From NCBI GenBank assembly GCA_023435565.1, contig JAEYRN010000065.1:1-9424 (forward strand): a DNA stretch of 9,424 bases. Direction: 5' to 3'. The notes under the pieces are model-generated. The model made no database searches and had not been told where the DNA came from. It saw only the letters and a list, made by a program, of their open reading frames with translations. A program made the translations under genes and the position numbers. Of the stretch, positions 1 to 6,113 are shown piece after piece. Origin of the DNA: Bacillota bacterium. GTDB lineage: Bacteria > Bacillota > UBA4882 > UBA8346. The first letter of the stretch is position 1. Every line of letters starts with the position of its first letter.

Positions 1-49
1 CACTATACCAAATGAAGGGGTGTTTTTATATGATTTTCGCTAATTTGTC

Positions 50-88
50 AATTACTGTTCATTTTTATGCCTGATAATTACTGTTTAT
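50..88. repeat. Direct repeat AATTACTGTTYAT, two copies
   Basis: AATTACTGTTCAT (50-62) recurs as AATTACTGTTTAT (76-88), with a 26-bp period and one difference in 13 bases. Repeated short motifs near a terminus are typical of IS21-family transposon ends, and TGT at 47-49 just before copy 1 would suit such an end. No transposase is in the window, so an IS end or solo remnant is only inferred. Confidence 0.4.
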
Positions 89-99
89 TGGGTTTGTTC

Positions 100-122
100 C
101 AACTTTCGCTCTGCGAAAGTTG
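100..122. repeat. Perfect 10-bp hairpin, 3-nt loop
   Basis: CAACTTTCGC (100-109) and GCGAAAGTTG (113-122) are perfect inverted repeats around a TCT loop. Neither side is followed by a T-run, so this does not look like an intrinsic terminator. It lies close to the direct repeat at 50-88 and may belong to the same element end. Confidence 0.55.
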
Positions 123-201
123 AGTTCAATTCAATCCCAAAGACCTTTATAACTTTAAATAATCATACTCTACATATCAGCATAGAATAATGCATACACT
201 A

Positions 202-229
202 TTGACATTGTGTACACAAAATATATAAT
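202..229 (+). promoter_or_regulatory. Consensus sigma-A promoter with internal palindromic operator
   Basis: TTGACA (202-207) and TATAAT (224-229) both match the sigma-70/A consensus in full, separated by 16 bp. The spacer contains the perfect 12-bp palindrome TTGTGTACACAA (208-219). A palindrome between -35 and -10 is a classic repressor position, and the TTGT...ACAA form resembles GntR-family operators; the family assignment is inference. An SD (GGAGG, 230-234) follows directly, leading only into the short frame at 243-299. Confidence 0.75.
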
Positions 230-242
230 GGAGGTAGGATAA

Positions 243-299
243 GTGGTAAAAAAGAAGGTGAAACCCATGCAATCGACCTATGTCAATCGCTGGGTTTAG
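243..299 (+). CDS. Short ORF behind orphan promoter (18 codons)
   Basis: GTG at 243 follows GGAGG (230-234) by 8 nt and opens an 18-codon frame, beginning MVKKKVKPMQ and ending at TAG 297-299. It sits directly behind a perfect-consensus promoter. It may be a leader peptide, or the stump of a GntR-controlled gene whose remainder has been lost. Nothing in its sequence is recognisable, and the real product could instead be a small RNA running toward the convergent kinase gene. A translated peptide is possible but unproven. Confidence 0.3.
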   Translation: MVKKKVKPMQSTYVNRWV

Positions 300-351
300 C
301 TTCTACTCAAGGTAAAAAGGGAACTATTTGGAAAGGCATTAGCTCTTCTTT

Positions 352-1170
352 TCAATGCAGCGAATTATATCTCATAATTCCTTTAATCATCTTCCCTTTC
401 TTCTTCATTATCTTTTTTTCAATTTTCACATTCTCAATTAAAATATTATCCTCTAGTCTCGTTACTTGGATAACAAAGTAAAAATAAGGAAATAGCTTTT
501 TATCGTCATGGCTTATCAATCTTTTTTTCAAGTATCTTTTTGAAAAAATCAACTTAAAAATCCTTTCTAATAGATGCTTTATGATGGATTTCTTTTCCGG
601 AGACTGTCCATATCGTAATAAATAATAGGTCCTCGCAATATCTAATAATGGGTTCCCGGTGAAAGCAGTAACCCAGTCAATAATCCTCATTGAGTCATTT
701 TCAGAAATCATTACATTTTCCGGATGGTAATCTCCATGACAAAGGTTATTAGATTTAGTTTTATCTAAAAAACTAATTAGTATATCTCTTTCTGTTTCAT
801 TTAATATTTTAGATCGCTTAATTTTATCTTTTTGGTCATTATTACCGATATTCTCTAATTCTACATTATTTACTTTCCTATGAAGAGATGCAAAACGTTT
901 TACGGTTCTCATTATTTGTAACGGATTATTTAATAGATAATGGGATAACGTATCCCCCGCTATTCTTTCAAAGATAATACCATTTCGATCTTCAATTTTT
1001 ACCAATTCATATACTTTCGGTATTGAAGGTAACTTTTTTGCTAGGCTATTATTGATCGAATATTCATTTTGAGCCATTTCGCTACTGAATTCGGGATAAA
1101 ACAACTTCACAACCTTTTCATTTGAGATTTCAAAAAATTCAGCCGTTCTTCCAAATCCAATTCTTTTCAA
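352..1170 (-). CDS. APH-superfamily phosphotransferase (orphan kinase)
   Basis: 272-residue protein of the aminoglycoside phosphotransferase / choline kinase fold. A nucleotide-loop-like GFGRTAEFFEI (5-15) and the lysine of VVKLFY (K22) form the N-lobe. The catalytic loop is LCHGDYHPEN (D147, N152) and the Mg-binding motif is IIDW (D165), followed by the LLDIARTYYLL helix typical of this group. All catalytic residues are present, so it is probably active, but the substrate cannot be told and aminoglycoside resistance should not be assumed. The start is TTG at 1168-1170, since the loop begins a few residues later; a purine-rich GGAAAGGG lies just upstream. The lysine-rich C-terminus (about 247-265) is unusual. 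It is divergent from the sensor kinase and has no operon partner. Its DNA is much more AT-rich than the transporter genes (bases 361-420 are 27% GC), consistent with recent acquisition. Confidence 0.8.
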   Translation of the reverse strand: MKRIGFGRTAEFFEISNEKVVKLFYPEFSSEMAQNEYSINNSLAKKLPSIPKVYELVKIEDRNGIIFERIAGDTLSHYLLNNPLQIMRTVKRFASLHRKVNNVELENIGNNDQKDKIKRSKILNETERDILISFLDKTKSNNLCHGDYHPENVMISENDSMRIIDWVTAFTGNPLLDIARTYYLLRYGQSPEKKSIIKHLLERIFKLIFSKRYLKKRLISHDDKKLFPYFYFVIQVTRLEDNILIENVKIEKKIMKKKGKMIKGIMRYNSLH

Positions 1171-1522
1171 GTTGACCCTTTCCTTTCTCTTTCAAAGCCG
1201 ACATTACGTCTGACATCTTTACGGTTATTTCTATAAACCGCCTGATTCCTATTCCTATTCCTATATGATAAATGTTCGCCAACAAATCCCAAATTACCTG
1301 TTTTAACCATCACTTAATCCCCCCAAATGTAAAGGATCGAACATCAACTATCATATTGGAGGTTATCCGTATGCCTTAATATTCCGGCTCACTGACAACC
1401 CTTTTAAACAAAGCCTTTAAATGAAGTTTATCCCCGGGAGGAAATCCTCTATGCTTACAGAAAAGTATTTAAATAAATATAATTATTATTTTTTAAGGAA
1501 TAATTAACCAGAGGTAATTACC
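1171..1522. other. Divergent spacer between APH kinase and sensor kinase
   Basis: 350 bp without a full gene. It holds three tandem ATTCCT units (1245-1262), an imperfect hairpin (1222-1240), a GGAGG (1358-1362) placed 8 nt before the minimal frame ATG CCT TAA (1371-1379), TTTAAA twice (1403-1408, 1416-1421), and the 18-codon frame at 1451-1507. CTGACA (1392-1397) with TTTAAA 18 bp downstream is a weak promoter candidate for the sensor kinase. I found no convincing minus-strand promoter for the APH gene. The last 60 bases are extremely AT-rich. Confidence 0.5.
1451..1507 (+). CDS. Candidate leader peptide upstream of sensor kinase
   Basis: ATG 1451 follows GGGAGGA (1436-1442) by 8 nt and opens 18 codons rich in Tyr, Asn and Leu (starts MLTEKYLNKY), ending at TAA 1505-1507, which is 15 nt before the sensor kinase GTG. 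The SD lies in a small hairpin, GAGG-AAAT-CCTC (1438-1449), that could mask it. The strong SD and close spacing make translation plausible, and the peptide could couple or attenuate kinase synthesis. There is no homology argument, and the AT-rich composition makes a chance frame possible. Confidence 0.3.
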   Translation: MLTEKYLNKYNYYFLRNN

Positions 1523-1538
1523 GTGAACACGTTTTCAC
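1523..1538. promoter_or_regulatory. cre-like palindrome over sensor kinase start codon
   Basis: GTGAACACGTTTTCAC is a 16-bp palindrome centred on CG (1530-1531) with one mismatched pair in eight. Read on the minus strand it contains TGAAAACGTGTTCA, which differs from the CcpA cre consensus TGWAARCGYTWWCA at one position. It covers codons 1-5 of the kinase, where CcpA or another LacI-family protein could block elongation or initiation. Which protein binds is inference. Confidence 0.5.
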
Positions 1539-3322
1539 CAAAAAAGTTAACCGATTTTTTTTTAATAAAATGGAAATGGATTAATTTTAATAGTTTAAAG
1601 GTCCGAACCAAGATCAACCTTTTTTATTTGCTGCTCTTGCTATTCTCCATTACCATCTCCAACTTTCTCTATCAAAAGTTCTATGCTTCGGTCACCTCCC
1701 AAAAAGTCAGTGAAGTATCGTTTCAAATGCTACACCTGTTCAACCAGAATCTTAATTCGGTTATTGATACTGTTAACGGACAATCCAATGTAATTTTAGC
1801 CAATAGTGATGTACAGGATCTCTTAAAAGATTCACAAAAAATAAATGACCCCAATTTCCGAAAGGAACTTGAGAAAATACTCCATAATTATTTGGAAGCC
1901 GTTCCTGAAATCACGGGGATCTATTTGTTTGATAAATATAACCGTGAATTTTCGATTGATAAAGAACATTTAAAAAGCCTAAATGCCTTTGTTATCAATC
2001 AAGCCGATTGGTATCCTGAGGTTGTCGAAAAGAAGGGAGCCTATCTGCTTCGGTTCAATGCGGGAGGAATATTTAAAAATCAGGCGGAAAGCAGCTATAT
2101 TTCCTTAATTAAAATGGTAAACGAATTGGAAACTGATAAGCCGATCGGAATTTTAATTCTTAACTTTCCGATTAAAGTTTTTGAGGACTCCTTTGAAGAA
2201 ATCGGAGATAACTATAATACCGAAATTGCCATCTTTAACGAAAATAACTGGGAAATAATAAATAATCACAAGTTAAATAAGATTTATCTACCGGAACTTT
2301 TGTATAAATTTCAAGATAAGCCGACCGGATCTTTCGTCCGGAAACAAGCTGGTCAGAATTATCTGATATCCTATCTCCGGGTCCAACGTTATAATTGGAA
2401 GATAGTTAGTATCATGTCATTTTCCGAACTCTCGAACGAACTGAAGAACTTTAACCTGATTGCTGTTATTGTTATAGTATTCAATAGCTTGTTGTTGTTC
2501 AGCGGTTCGCTTTTTATATCCCGCTTGATTACAACACCGGTAAATCGATTACTGAAATCTATGAAAAAAGTAGAACAGGGTGAATTTGAAAGGGTCGATA
2601 TCAGCACCGGGAATGACGAATTTGCCCAGTTGCAAAACACTTACAATATGATGATTGTGGAGATTCGGAAACTAATTGACCGGGTGGTCGAAGAGCAAAA
2701 AACCAAACGCAAAGCGGAACTGGATGTGCTTCAGGCCCAAATAAAGCCGCATTTTCTCTATAACACTTTTGACTCAATCAGTGCGTTGGCTTTGGCGGGA
2801 AGAAGCGAAGATGTTTATACGGTCATGAAGGCATTAGGGGGTTACTACCGCACCAGTCTAAGCAAAGGTAATGAAGTAATCAGCATTACCGAAGAAATCG
2901 AAGTGGTTAAAAACTACCTGATTATCCAAAAATATCGTTATGGCGATCTTTTTACAATCGAGTATGATCTTGATCCGGAAGCCGGAAAGTATAAGATCTT
3001 AAAACTTGTTTTACAGCCTTTAGTGGAAAATGCCATCTATCACGGGATTAAACCTAAAGGAGAAAAAGGTCTGATTAAACTCAGAACCAAATTAACCGAA
3101 AACAAAATCTTAATGGTGGTTGAAGATGATGGGGTAGGTATCTCCGAGGCGAAACTAAAGCTAATCACGGAGAATTCCATAACAGAAGAAGGCTTAGGTT
3201 TTGGGTTACGGGGTACTATCGAGCGGTTACGAATTTTTTATGGTACCGAAGTTAATTATCAGCTCCAAACTCAGAAAGGGTCCGGCACTATTATTACCAT
3301 CGCCGTTCCTTGTAAGGAGTGA
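1523..3322 (+). CDS. YesM-type sensor histidine kinase
   Basis: 599-residue membrane sensor of the LytS/YesM-like (HPK7) class. A cytoplasmic N-terminus (1-30) precedes TM1 (about 31-50). A roughly 260-residue extracellular sensor (51-308), probably of Cache type by position and length, is followed by TM2 (about 310-333), a HAMP domain (about 334-387) and the kinase core. The phospho-acceptor histidine is H410 in QAQIKPHFLYNTFDSI, the N-box is LQPLVENAIYHG (N503), and the ATP lid is DDGVGI (535-540) with GLGFGLRG (557-564). The GTG start is supported by AGAGGT at 1510-1515; no in-frame ATG precedes the membrane segment. The first 25 residues extend beyond what most relatives carry and contain a run of nine T (1555-1563). 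It should phosphorylate the adjacent regulator, whose start lies 7 nt after this stop. Kinases of this kind usually control sugar ABC importers; the ligand is unknown. Confidence 0.93.
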   Translation: MNTFSPKKLTDFFLIKWKWINFNSLKVRTKINLFYLLLLLFSITISNFLYQKFYASVTSQKVSEVSFQMLHLFNQNLNSVIDTVNGQSNVILANSDVQDLLKDSQKINDPNFRKELEKILHNYLEAVPEITGIYLFDKYNREFSIDKEHLKSLNAFVINQADWYPEVVEKKGAYLLRFNAGGIFKNQAESSYISLIKMVNELETDKPIGILILNFPIKVFEDSFEEIGDNYNTEIAIFNENNWEIINNHKLNKIYLPELLYKFQDKPTGSFVRKQAGQNYLISYLRVQRYNWKIVSIMSFSELSNELKNFNLIAVIVIVFNSLLLFSGSLFISRLITTPVNRLLKSMKKVEQGEFERVDISTGNDEFAQLQNTYNMMIVEIRKLIDRVVEEQKTKRKAELDVLQAQIKPHFLYNTFDSISALALAGRSEDVYTVMKALGGYYRTSLSKGNEVISITEEIEVVKNYLIIQKYRYGDLFTIEYDLDPEAGKYKILKLVLQPLVENAIYHGIKPKGEKGLIKLRTKLTENKILMVVEDDGVGISEAKLKLITENSITEEGLGFGLRGTIERLRIFYGTEVNYQLQTQKGSGTIITIAVPCKE

Positions 3323-3329
3323 AGCAATT

Positions 3330-4928
3330 TTGTCCAATGCCATACTGAAACTGATGATTATTGACGATGAAGATTTAGTGCGCGATTTATTCAAACGCTG
3401 TTTGAACTGGCACGAACTCGGGATTTGCATCGTCGGAGAAGCTACCGGCGGCCGGGAAGCTTTGGAATTAATGGAACAAGAGATACCTGATATCATTTTT
3501 ACGGATATTTGCATGCCTTTTATGGACGGCATTGAACTTAGCCGGGTTATCCGGGAGAGGTATCCTTGGATAAAAATAGTCATTTTAACCGGCCATGAAG
3601 AATTCGAATATGCAAAACGCAGTATTCAAGTGGGAGTTACCGATTTTTTATTAAAACCCATTCACGATCAGGAAATAAAACTGGTCCTTTTGGATTTAAA
3701 ATCAAAAATCGTTGCGGAACGGGCTGAGCATGATGAATACCAGCGTCTAAAAGAACAATTAACGGAGCATCTCCCCTATTTAAGAGAAAAATTCCTGAAC
3801 GAATTGCTCCAAAACAAATATTACAACTTCGAGATCGAGGATAAACTTAAATATTTTCAAATTGAATTCGAATCCAATCCCTTTCAAGTGGCTGTGCTGG
3901 AAATCACCCCCGCTAATCGGGAAGAACATTACGGCGCCGAGGAACATCTGATCTTGGGAATGCGGGGAATGGCTTTGATAAATGAATATTACAAGACAGA
4001 AGAAGGTCATTACGTCTTTTTTGACTATCAACAACGGATAGTGGTCTTGAACAACGACCCTACGACCGACATCTCACTCCTCTTGGAATCAATCAAAATT
4101 CTGATTCAAAAAGAATTGAAATCGTTTGTAACAGTTGGTATCGGCAGAAGTTACCCACATCCGGAGAATATTCATAACTCATACAGGGAAGCGGTTGAAG
4201 CTTTAAATTACAAATTATTGATAGGTAAAGGCCATATTATTAGTTATAACGATTTGAACCTTATATCCCGGGATATCCCTCCCAATGATTATCAAAATGA
4301 CGAGTTCGGTTTCTTTATCAAAACAGGATGTGGCGATAAAGCAATAGCTTGGGTGGATTCGTTCTTTAAAGAAATTAGCGCAAACCCAAACTTTACCGTG
4401 GATTCTCTAAGGGCAAAGGCTTTCATGATCTTAGCAACCATTATCAATACCATTGATGGTTTGGGGCTCCGGACTGTCGACATCGTTAATGAAAATCCTC
4501 AAGCTTATGAATTAATCTTTAAAAACGATACTTTACCGGAGATGAAAAAATTTTTAGACGATCTTATTTTAACGGTTACAACCGCTGTTAAAAGTTTGCA
4601 TGATAAAAAGGAGAATAATATTACCAAAGAAGTTCAGGATTACCTCCATAATAATCTTGCTAATGAAGCTCTCTCCCTTAGTAAAGTAGCCAAGGAATTT
4701 TATATAAATTCCAGCTATTTGAGTCGGATTTTTAAGCAAGCCACCGGAACGACTTTTGTAGAGTACCTTACGAAAATCAGGATGGAAACTGCAATTGAGT
4801 TACTCCGGGAGACCAATCAAAAAGCTTATCAAATCGGTGAAGCTGTTGGAATACCGGATCCTCACTATTTTGGAATCTGTTTTAAAAAATATACCGGAAT
4901 GTCAATTAATGAATTTCGAAAAACTTAA
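3330..4928 (+). CDS. YesN-type AraC-family response regulator
   Basis: 532 residues. A receiver domain (about 6-125) has acidic pocket D12/D13, phospho-acceptor D59 in FTDICMPFMDG, T87 and K109 (LLKP). A middle region (about 180-310) carries the VTVGIGRS...SYREAVEAL pattern seen as a degenerate GGDEF-like module in YesN relatives. The C-terminal AraC domain (about 431-532) has two helix-turn-helix units, the first around LSLSKVAKEFYINSSYLS and the second ending in the characteristic KKYTGMSINEFR. The frame stays open upstream into the kinase gene, but TTG at 3330 is preferred: AAGGAG (3314-3319) lies 10 nt upstream and the receiver domain begins right after it. An ATG at 3354 would cut into the first beta strand. 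It is co-transcribed with the kinase and probably activates the nearby transporter, binding direct repeats such as those at 5001-5030 (inference). Confidence 0.93.
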   Translation: MSNAILKLMIIDDEDLVRDLFKRCLNWHELGICIVGEATGGREALELMEQEIPDIIFTDICMPFMDGIELSRVIRERYPWIKIVILTGHEEFEYAKRSIQVGVTDFLLKPIHDQEIKLVLLDLKSKIVAERAEHDEYQRLKEQLTEHLPYLREKFLNELLQNKYYNFEIEDKLKYFQIEFESNPFQVAVLEITPANREEHYGAEEHLILGMRGMALINEYYKTEEGHYVFFDYQQRIVVLNNDPTTDISLLLESIKILIQKELKSFVTVGIGRSYPHPENIHNSYREAVEALNYKLLIGKGHIISYNDLNLISRDIPPNDYQNDEFGFFIKTGCGDKAIAWVDSFFKEISANPNFTVDSLRAKAFMILATIINTIDGLGLRTVDIVNENPQAYELIFKNDTLPEMKKFLDDLILTVTTAVKSLHDKKENNITKEVQDYLHNNLANEALSLSKVAKEFYINSSYLSRIFKQATGTTFVEYLTKIRMETAIELLRETNQKAYQIGEAVGIPDPHYFGICFKKYTGMSINEFRKT

Positions 4929-4954
4929 CAGCCAAACATAAATGTCTAAAGTCT

Positions 4955-4996
4955 GAGGCGTTTACTCCAAAGTGAACGCCTCGTTTCTTTTTTTTA
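4955..4996 (+). terminator. Intrinsic terminator after response regulator
   Basis: GAGGCGTTTACT (4955-4966) pairs with AGTGAACGCCTC (4971-4982) over 12 bp with one T-G pair and a CCAA loop, followed by a T-rich tract (4984-4995). This is a textbook Rho-independent terminator, 27 nt after the regulator stop, and it separates the two-component operon from the lacI-transporter unit. Confidence 0.93.
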
Positions 4997-5017
4997 AAAA
5001 TTTAGTAAAATTTTTAA
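4994..5017. repeat. AT-only 10-bp inverted repeat
   Basis: TTAAAAATTT (4994-5003) and AAATTTTTAA (5008-5017) are perfect inverted repeats around AGTA. The pair overlaps the end of the terminator tract and the first half of the direct repeat at 5001-5030. A-tract DNA here could be bent and act as an UP-like or regulator-binding region; that is inference. Confidence 0.45.
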
Positions 5018-5030
5018 CCTTTTTAGTAAA
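5001..5030. promoter_or_regulatory. 21-bp-period direct repeat, possible AraC-regulator site
   Basis: TTTAGTAAA occurs exactly at 5001-5009 and again at 5022-5030, a 21-bp period or two helical turns. AraC-family proteins typically bind direct half-sites at about this spacing. The second copy ends 4 bp before a weak -35 (TTGCCT, 5035-5040), where an activator would touch RNA polymerase. The neighbouring YesN-like regulator is the natural candidate, but binding is inferred from position only. Confidence 0.45.
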
Positions 5031-5034
5031 CAGA

Positions 5035-5063
5035 TTGCCTTCAGGGGTTCGACCCCTTGTGAT
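5035..5063 (+). promoter_or_regulatory. Candidate weak lacI promoter
   Basis: TTGCCT (5035-5040), a 17-bp spacer and TGTGAT (5058-5063) each match 4 of 6 consensus bases, as expected for an activator-dependent promoter. The spacer holds a small hairpin (AGGGG/CCCCT). Transcription from here would start near 5070, just upstream of the LacI-type palindrome. An alternative is TTCACA (5072-5077) with TATTTA (5094-5099), which would place the palindrome inside the spacer. Neither is strong. Confidence 0.35.
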
Positions 5064-5078
5064 AAAGTTAATTCACAA
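5057..5078. repeat. Inverted repeat TTGTGA-N10-TCACAA
   Basis: Perfect 6-bp arms at 5057-5062 and 5073-5078 lie just upstream of the lacI operator. The 10-bp spacing does not fit a CRP site. It could be a separate protein-binding site or part of the operator region. Confidence 0.35.
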
Positions 5079-5081
5079 TCG

Positions 5082-5093
5082 ACAAACGTTTGT
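5082..5093. promoter_or_regulatory. LacI-family operator (palindrome ACAAACGTTTGT)
   Basis: A perfect 12-bp palindrome with a central CG, as most LacI-family operators have, lies 24 bp before the lacI start codon. The CG step is where the hinge-helix leucine (L54 here) intercalates in this family. Autoregulation is the simplest reading, with control of the downstream transporter if transcription reads through. I found no second full copy upstream of the binding-protein gene. Confidence 0.7.
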
Positions 5094-5117
5094 TATTTAG
5101 TCAGTTAGGGAGAGATC

Positions 5118-6113
5118 ATGGCTACTATCAAAGATATTGCAAAGCAGGCGGGAGTGGCTCCCAGTGTGGTATCGCGGGCTTTAAACCAAAAATACGGTGT
5201 TAAGGATACGACCCGGAAATTAATATTCGAGATTGCCGAAGAGATCGATTATTATCCGAATGCCGCCGCCCGTAGCCTGGTGACACGCAAAACGGAGACG
5301 ATCGGGATTTTTATGGCGGATATTTCACAACCTTATTATTCTCAAATTATTAAAGGGATGGAGTATGCCGCCAATCAAACCGGTTATACCTTACTATTTT
5401 CCAATTCTTTCGAAAGTCTGGAACACGGAGAGGTTTTTCGAAAAATGGTCTCCTCAGAGCGGGTGGACGGTTTAATTATTGTCGGCAGTAACATCAGAGA
5501 TAAAAACTTTGTATCATTTTTGATCAACCAGGATGTCCCCTTTATCTTAGTTGAACGGAATTTTTTTGACCCACGCATCAATTGCATTTGGGTTGATAAT
5601 ATCCAGGGAGGTTATTACGCTACCAAATACCTAATTGAAAAAGGCCATCAACGGATTGCCCATATTTCCGGCAACTTGGATTTTCAAGTTGCTTTAGACC
5701 GTTTGGAAGGATATAAAAAGGCTTTATATGAACATAATCTTTCCTTTTCCGAAGAACTGGTTGCGACGGGCAAGTTTTTATGGCAAGACGGCTATATCGC
5801 CATGAAAGAATTATTAGGTTATAAACCGCAATGCACAGCAGTTTTCATAGCCAGTGACGCTATGGCATACGGAGCCCTGCAAGCGGCACATGAATCCGGA
5901 ATGAAAATCCCGAATGATATTGCGATAATTGGTTATGATGACTTGGAATTCTCGGCATTAACCAATCCCCCGCTAACGACCATTCGGCAACCCCGGTTCG
6001 AACTGGGCTTGAAAGCATTGGAAATGTTGGTCAAGGTTTTGCAGGGTGAAGACGACAGCATGGCCATAAAAATATGTTTAAAACCGGAACTGACAATCCG
6101 TTTCTCGGCTTAA
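5118..6113 (+). CDS. LacI-family transcriptional repressor
   Basis: 331 residues, normal length for the family. The N-terminal helix-turn-helix (3-25) starts ATIKDIAKQAGVAPSVVSRAL; P15 and S16 occupy the usual specificity positions. The hinge helix PNAAARSL (47-54) carries the minor-groove leucine L54. The periplasmic-binding-protein-like effector domain (about 60-331) has the common core elements: R195 in DRLEGYKKAL, D247 in IASDAMAYGAL and the IGYDDLEFS...PPLTTIRQP segment near 271-291. GGGAGAG (5108-5114) precedes the ATG. There is no convincing terminator after its stop, so it may share a transcript with the downstream importer. The effector is probably the imported sugar or a breakdown product, but its identity cannot be read from the sequence. 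Confidence 0.92.
   Translation: MATIKDIAKQAGVAPSVVSRALNQKYGVKDTTRKLIFEIAEEIDYYPNAAARSLVTRKTETIGIFMADISQPYYSQIIKGMEYAANQTGYTLLFSNSFESLEHGEVFRKMVSSERVDGLIIVGSNIRDKNFVSFLINQDVPFILVERNFFDPRINCIWVDNIQGGYYATKYLIEKGHQRIAHISGNLDFQVALDRLEGYKKALYEHNLSFSEELVATGKFLWQDGYIAMKELLGYKPQCTAVFIASDAMAYGALQAAHESGMKIPNDIAIIGYDDLEFSALTNPPLTTIRQPRFELGLKALEMLVKVLQGEDDSMAIKICLKPELTIRFSA

Larger units (their letters stand above)
1..351. other. Gene-poor left flank, possible IS remnant
   Basis: No full gene is visible. Frame 2 is open from the window edge to a TAA at 41-43 and reads TIPNEGVFLYDFR; it could be the tail of a gene cut by the window edge, but 13 codons prove nothing. The stretch then holds a direct repeat (50-62 and 76-88), a hairpin (100-122), a consensus promoter (202-229) and an 18-codon frame (243-299). 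The sequence 261-267 / 291-297 (AAACCCA / TGGGTTT) is a weak inverted repeat with no U-tract. The mix of short signals without a gene suggests a degraded or rearranged region. Confidence 0.5.

Noticed and set aside
329..356. Terminator for the APH kinase gene
   Set aside because: Only a weak stem with a wobble pair is possible and it overlaps the stop codon; no clear U-tract follows on the minus strand.
1245..1262. ATTCCT tandem repeat as a functional microsatellite
   Set aside because: Only three copies in non-coding DNA; no link to a promoter element could be shown.
3201..3329. 43-codon upstream extension of the response regulator frame
   Set aside because: It overlaps the kinase gene's conserved ATP-lid region in another frame; TTG 3330 has an SD and sits at the receiver domain boundary.
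5044..5058. GGTTCGACC hairpin resembling a tRNA T-arm
   Set aside because: The loop is too short and no acceptor, D or anticodon arms surround it.
5057..5078. TTGTGA...TCACAA as a CRP site
   Set aside because: The spacer between TGTGA and TCACA is 10-bp rather than 6, and CRP-type control is not typical of this kind of organism.
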